Program-made: the position numbers and the translations under genes
In this document: one piece after another, positions 34,413 through 43,188 of the stretch
Layout of the letters: each line of letters begins with the position of its first letter
How positions within the stretch are numbered: position 1 is the stretch's first letter
Origin: UBA2357 sp041916775
Lineage (GTDB): Bacteria > Pseudomonadota > Gammaproteobacteria > Burkholderiales > Rhodocyclaceae
DNA: 64,000 bases
Assembly: GCA_041916775.1 (NCBI GenBank)
Contig: JAYRYZ010000003.1
Coordinates: forward strand, 62,001-126,000
Direction: 5' to 3'
Notes under the pieces: generated by a model
The model's input: only the letters and a program-made list of their open reading frames with translations
The model's database searches: none
What the model was told of the DNA's origin: nothing

Positions 34413-36389
34413 ATGTCCGATATCCACGGGCACTCTGCAGGCGGAGACGCGCTCGACACATTTCCGCGCATCCTGATGCAGCATGCGAAGCTGCGGCCGA
34501 ACCGGCCGGCGATGCGCGAGAAGGCATACGGGATCTGGCAGACCTACAGTTGGGCACAGGTGGCCGAGAACGTGCGGGCGATCGCCTGCGGTCTCGCCGA
34601 GCTCGGTTTCCGTCGTGGCGACAGGTTGGCGATCATCGGTGACAACCGGCCGCGCCTGTACTGGTCGGTTGCGGCCTGCCAATGCCTCGGCGGCATCCCG
34701 GTGATGCTTTACCAGGACGCGGTGGCCGAGGAGATGGCCTACGTGCTGCAGGATGCGGAGATCCGCTTCGCGGTGGTGGAGGACCAGGAGCAGGTCGACA
34801 AGATGATGGAGATCATGCCCCAGGTGTCGTTGCTGGAGCATGTGATCTACGACGACGCGCGCGGCATGCGCCACTACACCCAGACGCAGCTCATGGGTCT
34901 GGACGAATTGCAGGAGATGGGCCGCATTCACGACCGCAACCAGAGTGACTTCCTCGACGGGGAGATCGAGAAGGGCGCGTCGGACGACATCTCCATCATG
35001 CTGTACACCTCCGGCACCACCGGCAAGCCCAAGGGTGTGTGCCAGACGCACGGCGCCTTCATTGCGGCAGCGCGCGGCGGGATCTCATTCGACTCGCTGA
35101 CCGACCGCGAGGACATCCTCTCCTATCTGCCGATGGCCTGGGTGGGTGACCACCTCTTCTCGTTCGCGCAGGCGATGGTGGCGGGCTTCACGATCAACTG
35201 TCCCGAATCCGGCGAGACGGTGATGACCGACCTGCGCGAGATCGGGCCCACCTACTACTTTGCGCCGCCGCGCGTGTTCGAGAACCTGCTCACCACGGTG
35301 ATGATCCGTATGGAGGACGCGGGCTGGTTCAAGCGCAAGATCTTCGCCCATTTCATGGAAGTGGCACGTCGCTGCGGGGCCGAGATTCTCGATGGCAAGC
35401 CGGTGTCGGCGGGCGATCGCTTGCAATACCGGCTGGGCGACTGGCTGGTGTACGGGCCGCTGAAGAATGTGCTGGGCATGTCGCGCATTCGCGTGGCCTA
35501 CACTGCGGGTGCGGCGATCGGGCCGGATCTTTTCCGCTTCTACCGCTCGATCGGCATCAACCTCAAGCAGCTCTACGGCCAGACGGAAACCTGCGCCTAT
35601 GTGTGCCTGCAGCCGGACGGCCAGATCAAGCTCGATTCGGTGGGTAAGCCCGCTCCATTCGTCGAGGTCAAGCTCGCCGACAACGGCGAGATCCTGGTGA
35701 AGGGGCCGATGCTGCTGAAAGCCTATTACAAGCGCCCGGACGCGACCGCCGAGTCGATCAACGCGGACGGCTACTTCATGACGGGCGATGCGGGCTTCTT
35801 CGACGAGGACGGGCATCTCAAGATCATCGACCGCGCCAAGGATGTCGGCAAGCTCACCGACGGCTCGATGTTCGCGCCCAACTACATCGAGAACAAGCTC
35901 AAGTTCTTCCAGCACATCAAGGAGGCGGTCACCTTCGGTAACCAGCGTGATTTCGTCACCGCCTTCATCAACATCGATCTCGAGGCGGTCGGCAACTGGG
36001 CAGAGCGCAAGGGCATGGCGTACTCCGGCTACACCGACCTTGCCAGCCAGGCGGCCGTGTATGAGCTCATCCGCGACTGCGTCGAGAAGGTGAACGCCGA
36101 CCTTGCGGGCGACGCGAACATGAGCGGTTCGCAGATCCGCCGCTTCCTGATCCTGCACAAGGAGCTCGACGCCGACGATGGTGAGCTGACGCGCACGCGC
36201 AAGGTGCGGCGCAATTTCGTCTCGGAGAAGTACGCGGTGCTGATCGATGGCCTCTATGGCGGCGCCAATGTGCAGCACATCGAGACCGAGGTGAAGTACG
36301 AAGACGGCCGGGTGGGGCGGGTCTCCGCAGACCTGCGCATCGAGGACGCGAAGACCTTCGCGCCGCGCGGTGCGGTCAAGGCCGCTTGA
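34413..36389 (+). CDS. AMP-binding acyl-CoA synthetase (long-chain type)
   Basis: 658 residues, activating a carboxylic acid to its CoA thioester through an acyl-adenylate. The P-loop-like motif MLYTSGTTGKPKG lies near 195-207, the YGQTE motif (LYGQTETCAYV) near 390 and YFMTGDAGFFDEDG near 453. The C-terminal domain carries IIDRAKDVGKL and, near the end, TRTRKVRRNFV. This architecture matches long-chain acyl-CoA ligases rather than acetyl-CoA synthetase. It heads an operon of Liv-type ABC genes, which suggests the imported solute is an organic acid activated on entry. The start is ATG 34413, after GGAGG. Confidence 0.92.
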   Translation: MSDIHGHSAGGDALDTFPRILMQHAKLRPNRPAMREKAYGIWQTYSWAQVAENVRAIACGLAELGFRRGDRLAIIGDNRPRLYWSVAACQCLGGIPVMLYQDAVAEEMAYVLQDAEIRFAVVEDQEQVDKMMEIMPQVSLLEHVIYDDARGMRHYTQTQLMGLDELQEMGRIHDRNQSDFLDGEIEKGASDDISIMLYTSGTTGKPKGVCQTHGAFIAAARGGISFDSLTDREDILSYLPMAWVGDHLFSFAQAMVAGFTINCPESGETVMTDLREIGPTYYFAPPRVFENLLTTVMIRMEDAGWFKRKIFAHFMEVARRCGAEILDGKPVSAGDRLQYRLGDWLVYGPLKNVLGMSRIRVAYTAGAAIGPDLFRFYRSIGINLKQLYGQTETCAYVCLQPDGQIKLDSVGKPAPFVEVKLADNGEILVKGPMLLKAYYKRPDATAESINADGYFMTGDAGFFDEDGHLKIIDRAKDVGKLTDGSMFAPNYIENKLKFFQHIKEAVTFGNQRDFVTAFINIDLEAVGNWAERKGMAYSGYTDLASQAAVYELIRDCVEKVNADLAGDANMSGSQIRRFLILHKELDADDGELTRTRKVRRNFVSEKYAVLIDGLYGGANVQHIETEVKYEDGRVGRVSADLRIEDAKTFAPRGAVKAA

Positions 36390-36404
36390 GGATAGGGGAC
36401 AAAC

Positions 36405-37187
36405 ATGGCACGAAAGATCGGAGACGTCATCCTCGATCTGCAGAACATCTCGCTGCGCTTCGGCGGGGTGAAGGCGCTGACCGATATCAGCTTCAACGTG
36501 CGCGAGCACGAGATTCGCTCGATCATCGGCCCCAACGGCGCCGGCAAGAGCTCGATGCTCAACGTGATCAACGGCGTGTATCACCCGCAGGAAGGGCAGA
36601 TCCTGTTCCACGGCCAGGTGCGCGAGAAGATGGAGCCGCACGTGGCGGCCGCCCAGGGCATCGCGCGTACCTTCCAGAACATCGCGCTGTTCAAGGGCAT
36701 GAGCGTGCTGGACAACATCATGACCGGTCGCAACCTGAAGATGCGCTGCAACCTCTTCCACCACGCGCTGTTCTGGGGCAAGGCGCAGCGCGAGGAGATC
36801 GAGCACCGCAAGAAGGTCGAGGAGGTGATCGATTTCCTCGAGATCCAGAACATCCGCAAGACCCCGGTGGGGCGTTTGCCCTACGGTCTGCAAAAGCGCG
36901 TGGAGCTCGGTCGCGCCTTGGCCGCCGAACCCAGCCTGCTACTGCTGGACGAGCCGATGGCGGGCATGAACGTGGAGGAGAAGCAGGACATGTGCCGCTT
37001 CATCCTCGACGTGAATGACCAGTTCGGCACCACGATCGTGCTGATCGAGCACGACATGGGTGTGGTGATGGATATCTCCGACCGCGTGGTGGTGCTCGAC
37101 TACGGCAAGAAGATCGGCGACGGCGAGCCCGACGAGGTCAAGAACAACCCGGACGTGATCGCCGCCTACCTCGGCACCTCGCATTGA
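36405..37187 (+). CDS. livG: ABC transporter ATP-binding protein, LivG-like
   Basis: 260 residues. Walker A GPNGAGKSS (about 45-53), the Q-loop in FQNIALFKGM, the signature LPYGLQKRVELGRALA, Walker B LLLLDEPMAGM and the H-loop IEHDM are all present. It is one of two ATPases of a branched-chain-amino-acid-type importer (HAAT family). Starts 15 bases after the synthetase stop, so the two are co-transcribed. Confidence 0.93.
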   Translation: MARKIGDVILDLQNISLRFGGVKALTDISFNVREHEIRSIIGPNGAGKSSMLNVINGVYHPQEGQILFHGQVREKMEPHVAAAQGIARTFQNIALFKGMSVLDNIMTGRNLKMRCNLFHHALFWGKAQREEIEHRKKVEEVIDFLEIQNIRKTPVGRLPYGLQKRVELGRALAAEPSLLLLDEPMAGMNVEEKQDMCRFILDVNDQFGTTIVLIEHDMGVVMDISDRVVVLDYGKKIGDGEPDEVKNNPDVIAAYLGTSH

Positions 37188-37226
37188 GCGGGGCGGGGTG
37201 GAGCAGGGAATAACAAGGAGACAACG

Positions 37227-38153
37227 ATGAGTTTCTTTTTCGAGGTGCTGATCGGCGGCCTGCTGTCCGGGGTGCTGTACGCGCTGGTGGCGCTGGGTTT
37301 CGTGCTGATCTACAAGGCGTCCGGGGTGTTCAACTTCGCCCAGGGGGCAATGGTGTTCTTCGCCGCGCTGACCTTCGTCGGCTTCCAGGAGGTGATTCCG
37401 GGCTGGTTCGGGATGGAGCCCGGCAGCACGGTGGTGTTCTGGATGGCGTTCATCCTCGCGCTCGCGTCGATGATCGTGCTCGGCATCCTCACCGAGCGGG
37501 TGGTGCTGCGTCCGTTGGTGAATCAGCCGCACATCACGCTGTTCATGGCCACCATTGGTCTCACCTTCCTCGTCGAGGGCATCGCCCAGGCGATCTGGGG
37601 GGCGAACGTGCGCGGGCTGGATCTGGGCATTGCCGATGAACCGATCGAATGGGTGCTGGAGTCCTTCGACATCATCGTGTCGCGCTTCGATGTGTTCGCC
37701 GCAACGCTTGCTGGGGTGCTGGTCGCGGCGCTGGCGCTGTTCTTCCAATACACCAAGGTGGGCCGGGCGCTGCGTGCGGTCGCGGACGATCACCAGGCGG
37801 CGCTGTCGATCGGAATCCCGCTGCAGCACATCTGGGCGATCGTTTGGGCGGTGGCGGGCTTCGTCGCGCTGGTGGCCGGTTTGATCTGGGGGGCACGCAG
37901 CGGCGTGCAGTTCGCGCTCACCTTCACCGCGCTGAAAGCGCTGCCGGTGCTGATCTTGGGCGGCTTCACCTCGGTGCCGGGGGCGATCGTCGGTGGCCTG
38001 ATCATCGGCGCCTCCGAGAAGCTCGCCGAGGTCTACATCGGCCCGATGGTCGGCGGCGGTATCGAAGGCTGGTTCCCTTACGTGCTGGCGCTGTTCTTCC
38101 TGCTGGTGCGTCCGGAAGGCCTGTTCGGCGAAAAACACATCGACAGGGTGTAA
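37227..38153 (+). CDS. livH: ABC transporter permease, LivH-like
   Basis: 308 residues, inner membrane, with about eight hydrophobic helices. Family landmarks include GGLLSGVLYALVALGFVLIYKASGVFNFAQGAM at the N-terminus (here spanning about residues 10-42) and ALRAVADDHQAALSIGIP, the cytoplasmic EAA-like loop that contacts the ATPases. AAGGAGA precedes ATG 37227. Confidence 0.93.
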   Translation: MSFFFEVLIGGLLSGVLYALVALGFVLIYKASGVFNFAQGAMVFFAALTFVGFQEVIPGWFGMEPGSTVVFWMAFILALASMIVLGILTERVVLRPLVNQPHITLFMATIGLTFLVEGIAQAIWGANVRGLDLGIADEPIEWVLESFDIIVSRFDVFAATLAGVLVAALALFFQYTKVGRALRAVADDHQAALSIGIPLQHIWAIVWAVAGFVALVAGLIWGARSGVQFALTFTALKALPVLILGGFTSVPGAIVGGLIIGASEKLAEVYIGPMVGGGIEGWFPYVLALFFLLVRPEGLFGEKHIDRV

Positions 38154-38246
38154 CCCCTGCCCCGGGGCTGTCCTCCCCGCAGCGGCCCGAGAGGCGCGCG
38201 GGGGTGGGCGACACACTGAAGAACACATACAAGTTGGAGACAATCG

Positions 38247-39314
38247 ATGCTCTATCGTGAAGCCGGCCAGTTCAAGGCCAGTTACCAGGAAGACCAGCAG
38301 ATCTTCCCGATCCGGCAGGACCGGATCGGGATCGCGGTGATCCTGGCCTTCTTCTTCCTAGCCGTGCCGTTGTTCGCCAGTCAGTACTGGCTGCAGGCGA
38401 TCCTGATCCCGGTGTTGATCTTCTCGCTCGCCGCGATCGGCCTGAACATCCTCACCGGCTATGCTGGCCAGCTCTCGCTGGGTTCGGCTGCGTTCATGGC
38501 GGTGGGGGCGTTCGGCGCCTACAACTTCATGCTGCGCATCGACGGCATGCCTTTCCTCTTGGCGATCGTGCTGGGTGGTCTGTGCGCGGCGGCGGTGGGG
38601 GTGGCCTTCGGCCTGCCCAGCCTGCGCATCAAGGGCTTCTACCTCGCGGTGGCGACGCTGGCGGCGCAGTTCTTCATCGTCTGGGCGCTGGTGAAGTTCC
38701 CGTGGTTCTCCAACTACTCCACCTCGGGTGTGATCAGTACCCAGCAGGTGGTGATTTTCGGGTTTGCGTTCGATACGCCGGAGTCCAAGTACCTGCTGAC
38801 GCTCGCGGTGGTCGTGGTGCTCGCGCTGCTCGCGAAGAACCTGGTTCGTTCCACCACCGGCCGCTCGTGGATGGCGGTGCGCGACATGGACGTGGCCGCC
38901 GAGGTGATCGGCATCCGCCCGATGCATGCCAAGCTCACGGCCTTCGCAGTTTCGTCGTTCTACTGCGGCGTGGCCGGTGCGCTCTATGCCTACACCTATC
39001 TCGGTACGGTGGAGCCGGAGGGCTTCAACCTCGATCTTTCCTTCCGTATCCTGTTCATGGTGATCATCGGTGGGGTGGGTTCGATCATGGGCTCGTTCCT
39101 CGGTGCCGCGTTCATTGTGCTGCTACCGATCTTCCTCAACGTCGGCATGCACAGTGTGTTCGGCAGCGCGATGCCGGCGGGCTTGGGGTCCAATCTCGAG
39201 CTGATCGTGTTCGGTGGGCTCATCATCTTCTTCCTCATCGTCGAGCCGCACGGCCTTGCCCGGCTCTGGCAACTCGGCAAGGAGAAGCTCCGTCTGTGGC
39301 CATTCCCGCACTGA
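38247..39314 (+). CDS. livM: ABC transporter permease, LivM-like
   Basis: 355 residues, the second permease of the importer. Roughly 40 polar residues precede the first helix. LNILTGYAGQLSLGSAAFMAVGAF is the LivM hallmark, and RSWMAVRDMDVAAEVIGI is the ATPase-contact loop. A GGAGACA ribosome site precedes ATG 38247. Confidence 0.93.
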   Translation: MLYREAGQFKASYQEDQQIFPIRQDRIGIAVILAFFFLAVPLFASQYWLQAILIPVLIFSLAAIGLNILTGYAGQLSLGSAAFMAVGAFGAYNFMLRIDGMPFLLAIVLGGLCAAAVGVAFGLPSLRIKGFYLAVATLAAQFFIVWALVKFPWFSNYSTSGVISTQQVVIFGFAFDTPESKYLLTLAVVVVLALLAKNLVRSTTGRSWMAVRDMDVAAEVIGIRPMHAKLTAFAVSSFYCGVAGALYAYTYLGTVEPEGFNLDLSFRILFMVIIGGVGSIMGSFLGAAFIVLLPIFLNVGMHSVFGSAMPAGLGSNLELIVFGGLIIFFLIVEPHGLARLWQLGKEKLRLWPFPH

Positions 39315-39331
39315 CGGAGCGCATGGAGGGG

Positions 39332-39354
39332 GCCGGCACGCCTGGCGTGCCGGC
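39332..39354. repeat. GC hairpin before the binding-protein gene (copy 1)
   Basis: GCCGGCACGCC and GGCGTGCCGGC are perfect reverse complements separated by one T (39332-39354). In practice the stem is about 9-10 bp with a small loop. It lies between livM and the binding-protein gene and is nearly identical to a hairpin just after that gene. There is no T-run, so it is more likely to act in mRNA stability than in termination. Confidence 0.7.
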
Positions 39355-39406
39355 TGGCAGCAAGGCAACAGTGGTTTGCATACACATCAAGTGAAGGAGA
39401 CGCACA

Positions 39407-40729
39407 ATGAAACTCAAGAAGACCGCGCTGATCGGCGCCACCCTGGCCAGCCTGCTGGTGTCCGGCTACGCAATGGCGCAGGAGCAGTTCGTCGGCCTGC
39501 CCAGCTATCGCGTCGGCGCCTATGCGGCGGGCGGTTCTGGCCTGTATGGCGGCTGGATCGACTACATGCAGCTCGTGAATGAGCGCGATGGCGGCGTTAA
39601 CGGTGTGAAGCTCACCTGGGAAGAGTGCGAGACCGAATACAACAACGCGCGTGGCGTCGAGTGCTACGAGCGTCTCAAGGGCAAGGGCCCCACCGGCAAC
39701 TCGGTGTTCCAGCCGCTCTCGACCGGCATCACGATGTCGGTGCTCGAGAAGGTCGCGCAGGACAAGATCCCGATGGTGACGATCGGCTACGGCCGCACCG
39801 ATGCCGCGGATGGCCGCGTGTTCCCGTGGGTGTTCCCGATGATCTCGACCTACTGGACGCAGGCCTCGGCGATCATCAACTACATCGGCCAGAAAGAAGG
39901 CGGGATGGACAAGCTGAAGGGCAAGAAGATCGTCCAGCTCTATCTTGACGCAGCCTACGGCAAGGAACCGCATTCGCTGCTCGACAAGCTCGCCGCCAAG
40001 CACGGCTTCGAGATCGTCAAGATCCCCGTCGCCAACCCGGGTAACGAGCAACAGGCGCAGTGGCTGCAGATCCGCCAGCAGAAGCCCGACTACGTGATCC
40101 TGTGGGGCTGGGGCGTGATGAACCCGACCGCGCTGCGCACCGCTGCCAAGACCGGCTACTCGCGCGACAAGATCGTCGGCGTGTGGTGGTCCGGGGCGGA
40201 AGAGGACACCGTGCCGGCTGGCGATGCGGCGAAGGGTTACACCGCTGCGGGCTTCAACCCGGCCGGTACCAACTTCGGCGTGATCCAGGACATCCAGAAG
40301 CATGTCTATGGCAAGAACAAGGGCAACATGGAGGACAAGTCCCGCGTCGGCAGCGTGTATTACAACCGCGGCGTGGTGCACGGGATCATCTATGTCGAGG
40401 CGATCCGCACCGCGCAGGAGAAGTTCGGCAAGGGCCAGCCCCTCACCGGCGAGCAGATGCGCTGGGGCTTCGAGAACCTGAAGATCGACGCCGCGCGCCT
40501 GAAGGCGATCGGCGCCGACGGCTTCATGCCTGACCTCAACATCACCTGCGCCGACCACGAAGGCTCCGGCAAGCTCAAGTTCCAGCAGTGGGACGGCAGC
40601 AAGTGGACCGTCGTGACCGACTGGATCGAGGGCGATCGCGAGCTGGTGCGCGGCATGATCGAGGAATCGGCTGCCGCCTACGCCAAGGAAAAGGGCATCA
40701 CCCCGCGCGACTGCTCCAAGGAGTCCTGA
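39407..40729 (+). CDS. Periplasmic binding protein of the Liv-type ABC importer
   Basis: 440 residues. A signal peptide (KKTALIGATLASLLVSGYAMAQ) is cleaved near residue 24. The mature protein has the type I periplasmic-binding fold, with YRVGAYAAGGSGLYGGWIDYMQLVNERDGGVNG near its start (about 31-63) and two lobes spanning the rest. It is longer than a typical LivK (about 370). Relatives beside acyl-CoA ligases are thought to bind organic or aromatic acids rather than leucine, but the ligand is not visible in the sequence. Hairpins bracket the gene on both sides. Confidence 0.92.
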   Translation: MKLKKTALIGATLASLLVSGYAMAQEQFVGLPSYRVGAYAAGGSGLYGGWIDYMQLVNERDGGVNGVKLTWEECETEYNNARGVECYERLKGKGPTGNSVFQPLSTGITMSVLEKVAQDKIPMVTIGYGRTDAADGRVFPWVFPMISTYWTQASAIINYIGQKEGGMDKLKGKKIVQLYLDAAYGKEPHSLLDKLAAKHGFEIVKIPVANPGNEQQAQWLQIRQQKPDYVILWGWGVMNPTALRTAAKTGYSRDKIVGVWWSGAEEDTVPAGDAAKGYTAAGFNPAGTNFGVIQDIQKHVYGKNKGNMEDKSRVGSVYYNRGVVHGIIYVEAIRTAQEKFGKGQPLTGEQMRWGFENLKIDAARLKAIGADGFMPDLNITCADHEGSGKLKFQQWDGSKWTVVTDWIEGDRELVRGMIEESAAAYAKEKGITPRDCSKES

Positions 40730-40736
40730 TCGGGAT

Positions 40737-40835
40737 GGCCGGCGCGCCTGGCGCGCCGGCCCGACAAGTGCCGCCCCCGCGCGAGCGGGGGTCTGAGCGC
40801 GCGGCCTGCAGCTTGGGCGGGTCGCGCGCTCAGAC
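40737..40835. repeat. Three tandem hairpins after the binding-protein gene (copy 2 of the GC hairpin plus two more)
   Basis: First, GGCCGGCGCGCC and GGCGCGCCGGCC (40737-40761), nearly the same as the hairpin at 39332. Second, CCCCCGC-GCGA-GCGGGGG (40774-40791), with a GNRA-type loop. Third, a perfect 13-bp repeat GTCTGAGCGCGCG (40791-40803) with CGCGCGCTCAGAC (40823-40835) around a 19-base loop. No T-run follows, and livF continues downstream. Probable 3' stabiliser or partial transcription block. Confidence 0.75.
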
Positions 40836-40886
40836 TCCCAGCCGTAAGGGCCGGGGAGGCGGGAAGGAGACATCAAGGCGACCATC

Positions 40887-41726
40887 ATGACCAATACAGC
40901 CACCGCACCGGGCGCCGCAGACGCGACGCCATACCTCAGCATCAACAACGTAGAGGTGATCTACGACCATGTGATCCTCGTGCTCAAGGGCGTCTCGCTC
41001 CAGGTGAGAAAGGGCAGCATCGTCGCCTTGCTGGGTGCCAACGGCGCCGGCAAGTCGACCACGCTGAAATCGATCTCCAACCTGTTGCGCGCCGAGCGCG
41101 GAGACGTCACCAAGGGCAGCATCGAGTTCAAGGGCGACCGCATCGACCAGATGACGCCCAATGAGCTGGTGCGCCGCGGCGTCATCCAGGTCATGGAGGG
41201 GCGCCACTGCTTCGGCCACCTCACGATCGAGGAGAACCTGCTCACTGGCGCCTACACTCGCAGCATCTCGCGCACGGAGCTGAAGGACAGCCTGGAGCGC
41301 GTGTATCACTACTTCCCCCGCCTCAAGACGCGCCGCACCTCGCAAGCGGGCTACACCTCGGGCGGCGAGCAGCAGATGTGCGCCATCGGCCGTGCGCTGA
41401 TGGCGAAACCCGAGATGATCCTGCTCGACGAACCGTCGATGGGCCTCGCGCCGCAGATCGTCGAGGAGATCTTCGAGATCGTGAAGGACCTCAACGCCAA
41501 GGAGCAGGTGAGCTTCCTGCTCGCAGAACAGAACACCATGGTCGCGCTGCGCTACGCGGACTTCGGTTACATCCTCGAGAACGGTCGCATCGTCATGGAG
41601 GGCGACGCGCATTACCTCTCCACCAACGAGGACGTGAAGGAGTTCTACCTCGGCCTGTCGAGCGAAGGGCGCAAGAGCTTCCGCGACGTCAAGCACTACC
41701 GCCGCCGCAAGCGCTGGCTGAGCTGA
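40887..41726 (+). CDS. livF: ABC transporter ATP-binding protein, LivF-like
   Basis: 279 residues. Walker A LGANGAGKST (about 50-59), Q-loop near VMEGRHCFGHLT, signature YTSGGEQQMCAIGRAL, Walker B MILLDEPSMGLAP and the switch region LAEQNT (Gln in place of the common His, usual for LivF). It is the second ATPase of the importer. The obvious AGGAGA lies 17 bases upstream, too far, so initiation may use AAGGCG closer to ATG 40887. A charged Arg-rich tail follows the domain. Confidence 0.92.
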   Translation: MTNTATAPGAADATPYLSINNVEVIYDHVILVLKGVSLQVRKGSIVALLGANGAGKSTTLKSISNLLRAERGDVTKGSIEFKGDRIDQMTPNELVRRGVIQVMEGRHCFGHLTIEENLLTGAYTRSISRTELKDSLERVYHYFPRLKTRRTSQAGYTSGGEQQMCAIGRALMAKPEMILLDEPSMGLAPQIVEEIFEIVKDLNAKEQVSFLLAEQNTMVALRYADFGYILENGRIVMEGDAHYLSTNEDVKEFYLGLSSEGRKSFRDVKHYRRRKRWLS

Positions 41727-41826
41727 GCGCTGCGACCGTCGCATCGACCCAAACCATGGCCGGAAGCCCGCCGCGCATCCGGCCCCGGACAGGCCGCGCC
41801 TGTTGTACCGATCTCCGGATGAAAGC

Positions 41827-43062
41827 ATGAGCCACTACGACGCCAGAGAGACCCTGGCCCCCGCCGAGCGCGAGCGCGCACTCCTCGCCCGCCTGCCCGC
41901 ACAGATCGCCCACGCGCGTGCGCACGCCCCCGCCTTCGCTGCGCTGCTCGCGGACGTGGATCCGCACGCGATCACCAGCCGCGAGGCGCTCGCCCGGCTG
42001 CCGGTCACCCGCAAGTCGGAACTCCTGGAGAGGCAGAAGGCGGCGCGCCCATTCGGTGGCTTCGCCGCGGTGAGCTGGGGGCCGGCGTGCCGGCGCGTGT
42101 TCGCGTCGCCGGGGCCCTTGTACGAGCCGGAAGGCGCGCGGCCGGACTACTACCGCCTCGCGCGCGCCCTGCACGCCGCCGGCTTCCGCAGCGGCGACCT
42201 GGTGCACAACACCTTCTCGTACCACTTCACTCCGGCCGGCTCGATGATGGAGACCGCTGCGCATGCCCTCGGCTGTACCGTCTTCCCCGGCGGGGTCGGC
42301 CAGACCGAGCAACAGCTCGCCGCGATTGCAGATCTGCGCCCGAACGCATATGTGGGCACGCCCTCCTTTCTGCGCATCCTCATCGAGAAGGCGGACGAGG
42401 CGGGCGTGGACGTCAGCTTCAGCAAGGCCTTCGTGTCCGGTGAGGCGTTTCCGCCCAGCGTCCGGGATGCACTCCTCGCGCGCGGCATCAGTGCCTTTCA
42501 GGCCTACGCCACCGCCGACATCGGCCTCATCGCCTATGAAAGCCCGGCGCGCGAGGGGCTGATCCTGGACGAGGACATCCTCCTCGAGATCGTCCGTCCC
42601 GGCACCGGTGACCCGGTTGCGCCCGGCGAGGTCGGCGAGGTGGTGGTGACGACCTTCAACCCCGATTACCCGCTGATCCGCTTCGGCACCGGCGACCTCT
42701 CCGCGGTGTTGCCCGGTATCTCGCCCTGCGGGCGCACCAACACCCGCATCAAGGGCTGGTTGGGGCGCGCCGATCAGACGACCAAGGTGAAAGGCATGTT
42801 CGTGCATCCCGGGCAGGTCGCCCAGGTTGCGCGCCGCCACCCGGAGCTGCTGAAGGTGAGGCTGGTGGTCGAGAACCCCGATCTCGCCGATCGCATGACC
42901 TTGCACTGCGAGGTTGCCGGCACCGGCTCGGCTGCGCTCGCCGATGCCATCGCCACCAGCATCCGCGAGCTCACCAAGCTGCGTGGCGAGGTGTGCTTCG
43001 TCGCCCCCGGCGCCCTCGCCAACGATGGCAAGGTCATCGACGACCTGCGCAAGTACGACTGA
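41827..43062 (+). CDS. PaaK-like AMP-binding ligase (phenylacetate-CoA ligase family)
   Basis: 411 residues, similar in length to PaaK enzymes, which form aryl-CoA from aromatic acids. The N-terminal YDARETLAPAERERALLARL fits the family start, so ATG 41827 is preferred over the TTG at 41803. Later landmarks are YVGTPSFLRIL, AYATADIGLIAYE, the adenylate-contact strand RFGTGDLSAV and the hinge RTNTRIKGWLGRADQTTKVKGMFV (about 305-330). The canonical TSGTTG loop is not present in clear form (FASPGPLYEP stands there), as in several divergent relatives, so activity should be tested. It ends the Liv operon. Confidence 0.82.
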   Translation: MSHYDARETLAPAERERALLARLPAQIAHARAHAPAFAALLADVDPHAITSREALARLPVTRKSELLERQKAARPFGGFAAVSWGPACRRVFASPGPLYEPEGARPDYYRLARALHAAGFRSGDLVHNTFSYHFTPAGSMMETAAHALGCTVFPGGVGQTEQQLAAIADLRPNAYVGTPSFLRILIEKADEAGVDVSFSKAFVSGEAFPPSVRDALLARGISAFQAYATADIGLIAYESPAREGLILDEDILLEIVRPGTGDPVAPGEVGEVVVTTFNPDYPLIRFGTGDLSAVLPGISPCGRTNTRIKGWLGRADQTTKVKGMFVHPGQVAQVARRHPELLKVRLVVENPDLADRMTLHCEVAGTGSAALADAIATSIRELTKLRGEVCFVAPGALANDGKVIDDLRKYD

Positions 43063-43188
43063 GCCCCTGTGCCGGTCCGTGTCTCTCGGCAGGCACGGGG
43101 GGGGCGCACGCGGTGCTCCGGCAGACGGTATGCGCATACGTGTTGTCACGCATCGCAAAAGACGCGGCACGCGCGGTAAGCTCCGGCA

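Noticed and set aside
42051..42120. PaaK-like gene as a pseudogene because the TSGTTG loop is not clear
   Set aside because: The frame is open over 411 codons with all later motifs in place. A divergent loop is more likely than decay.
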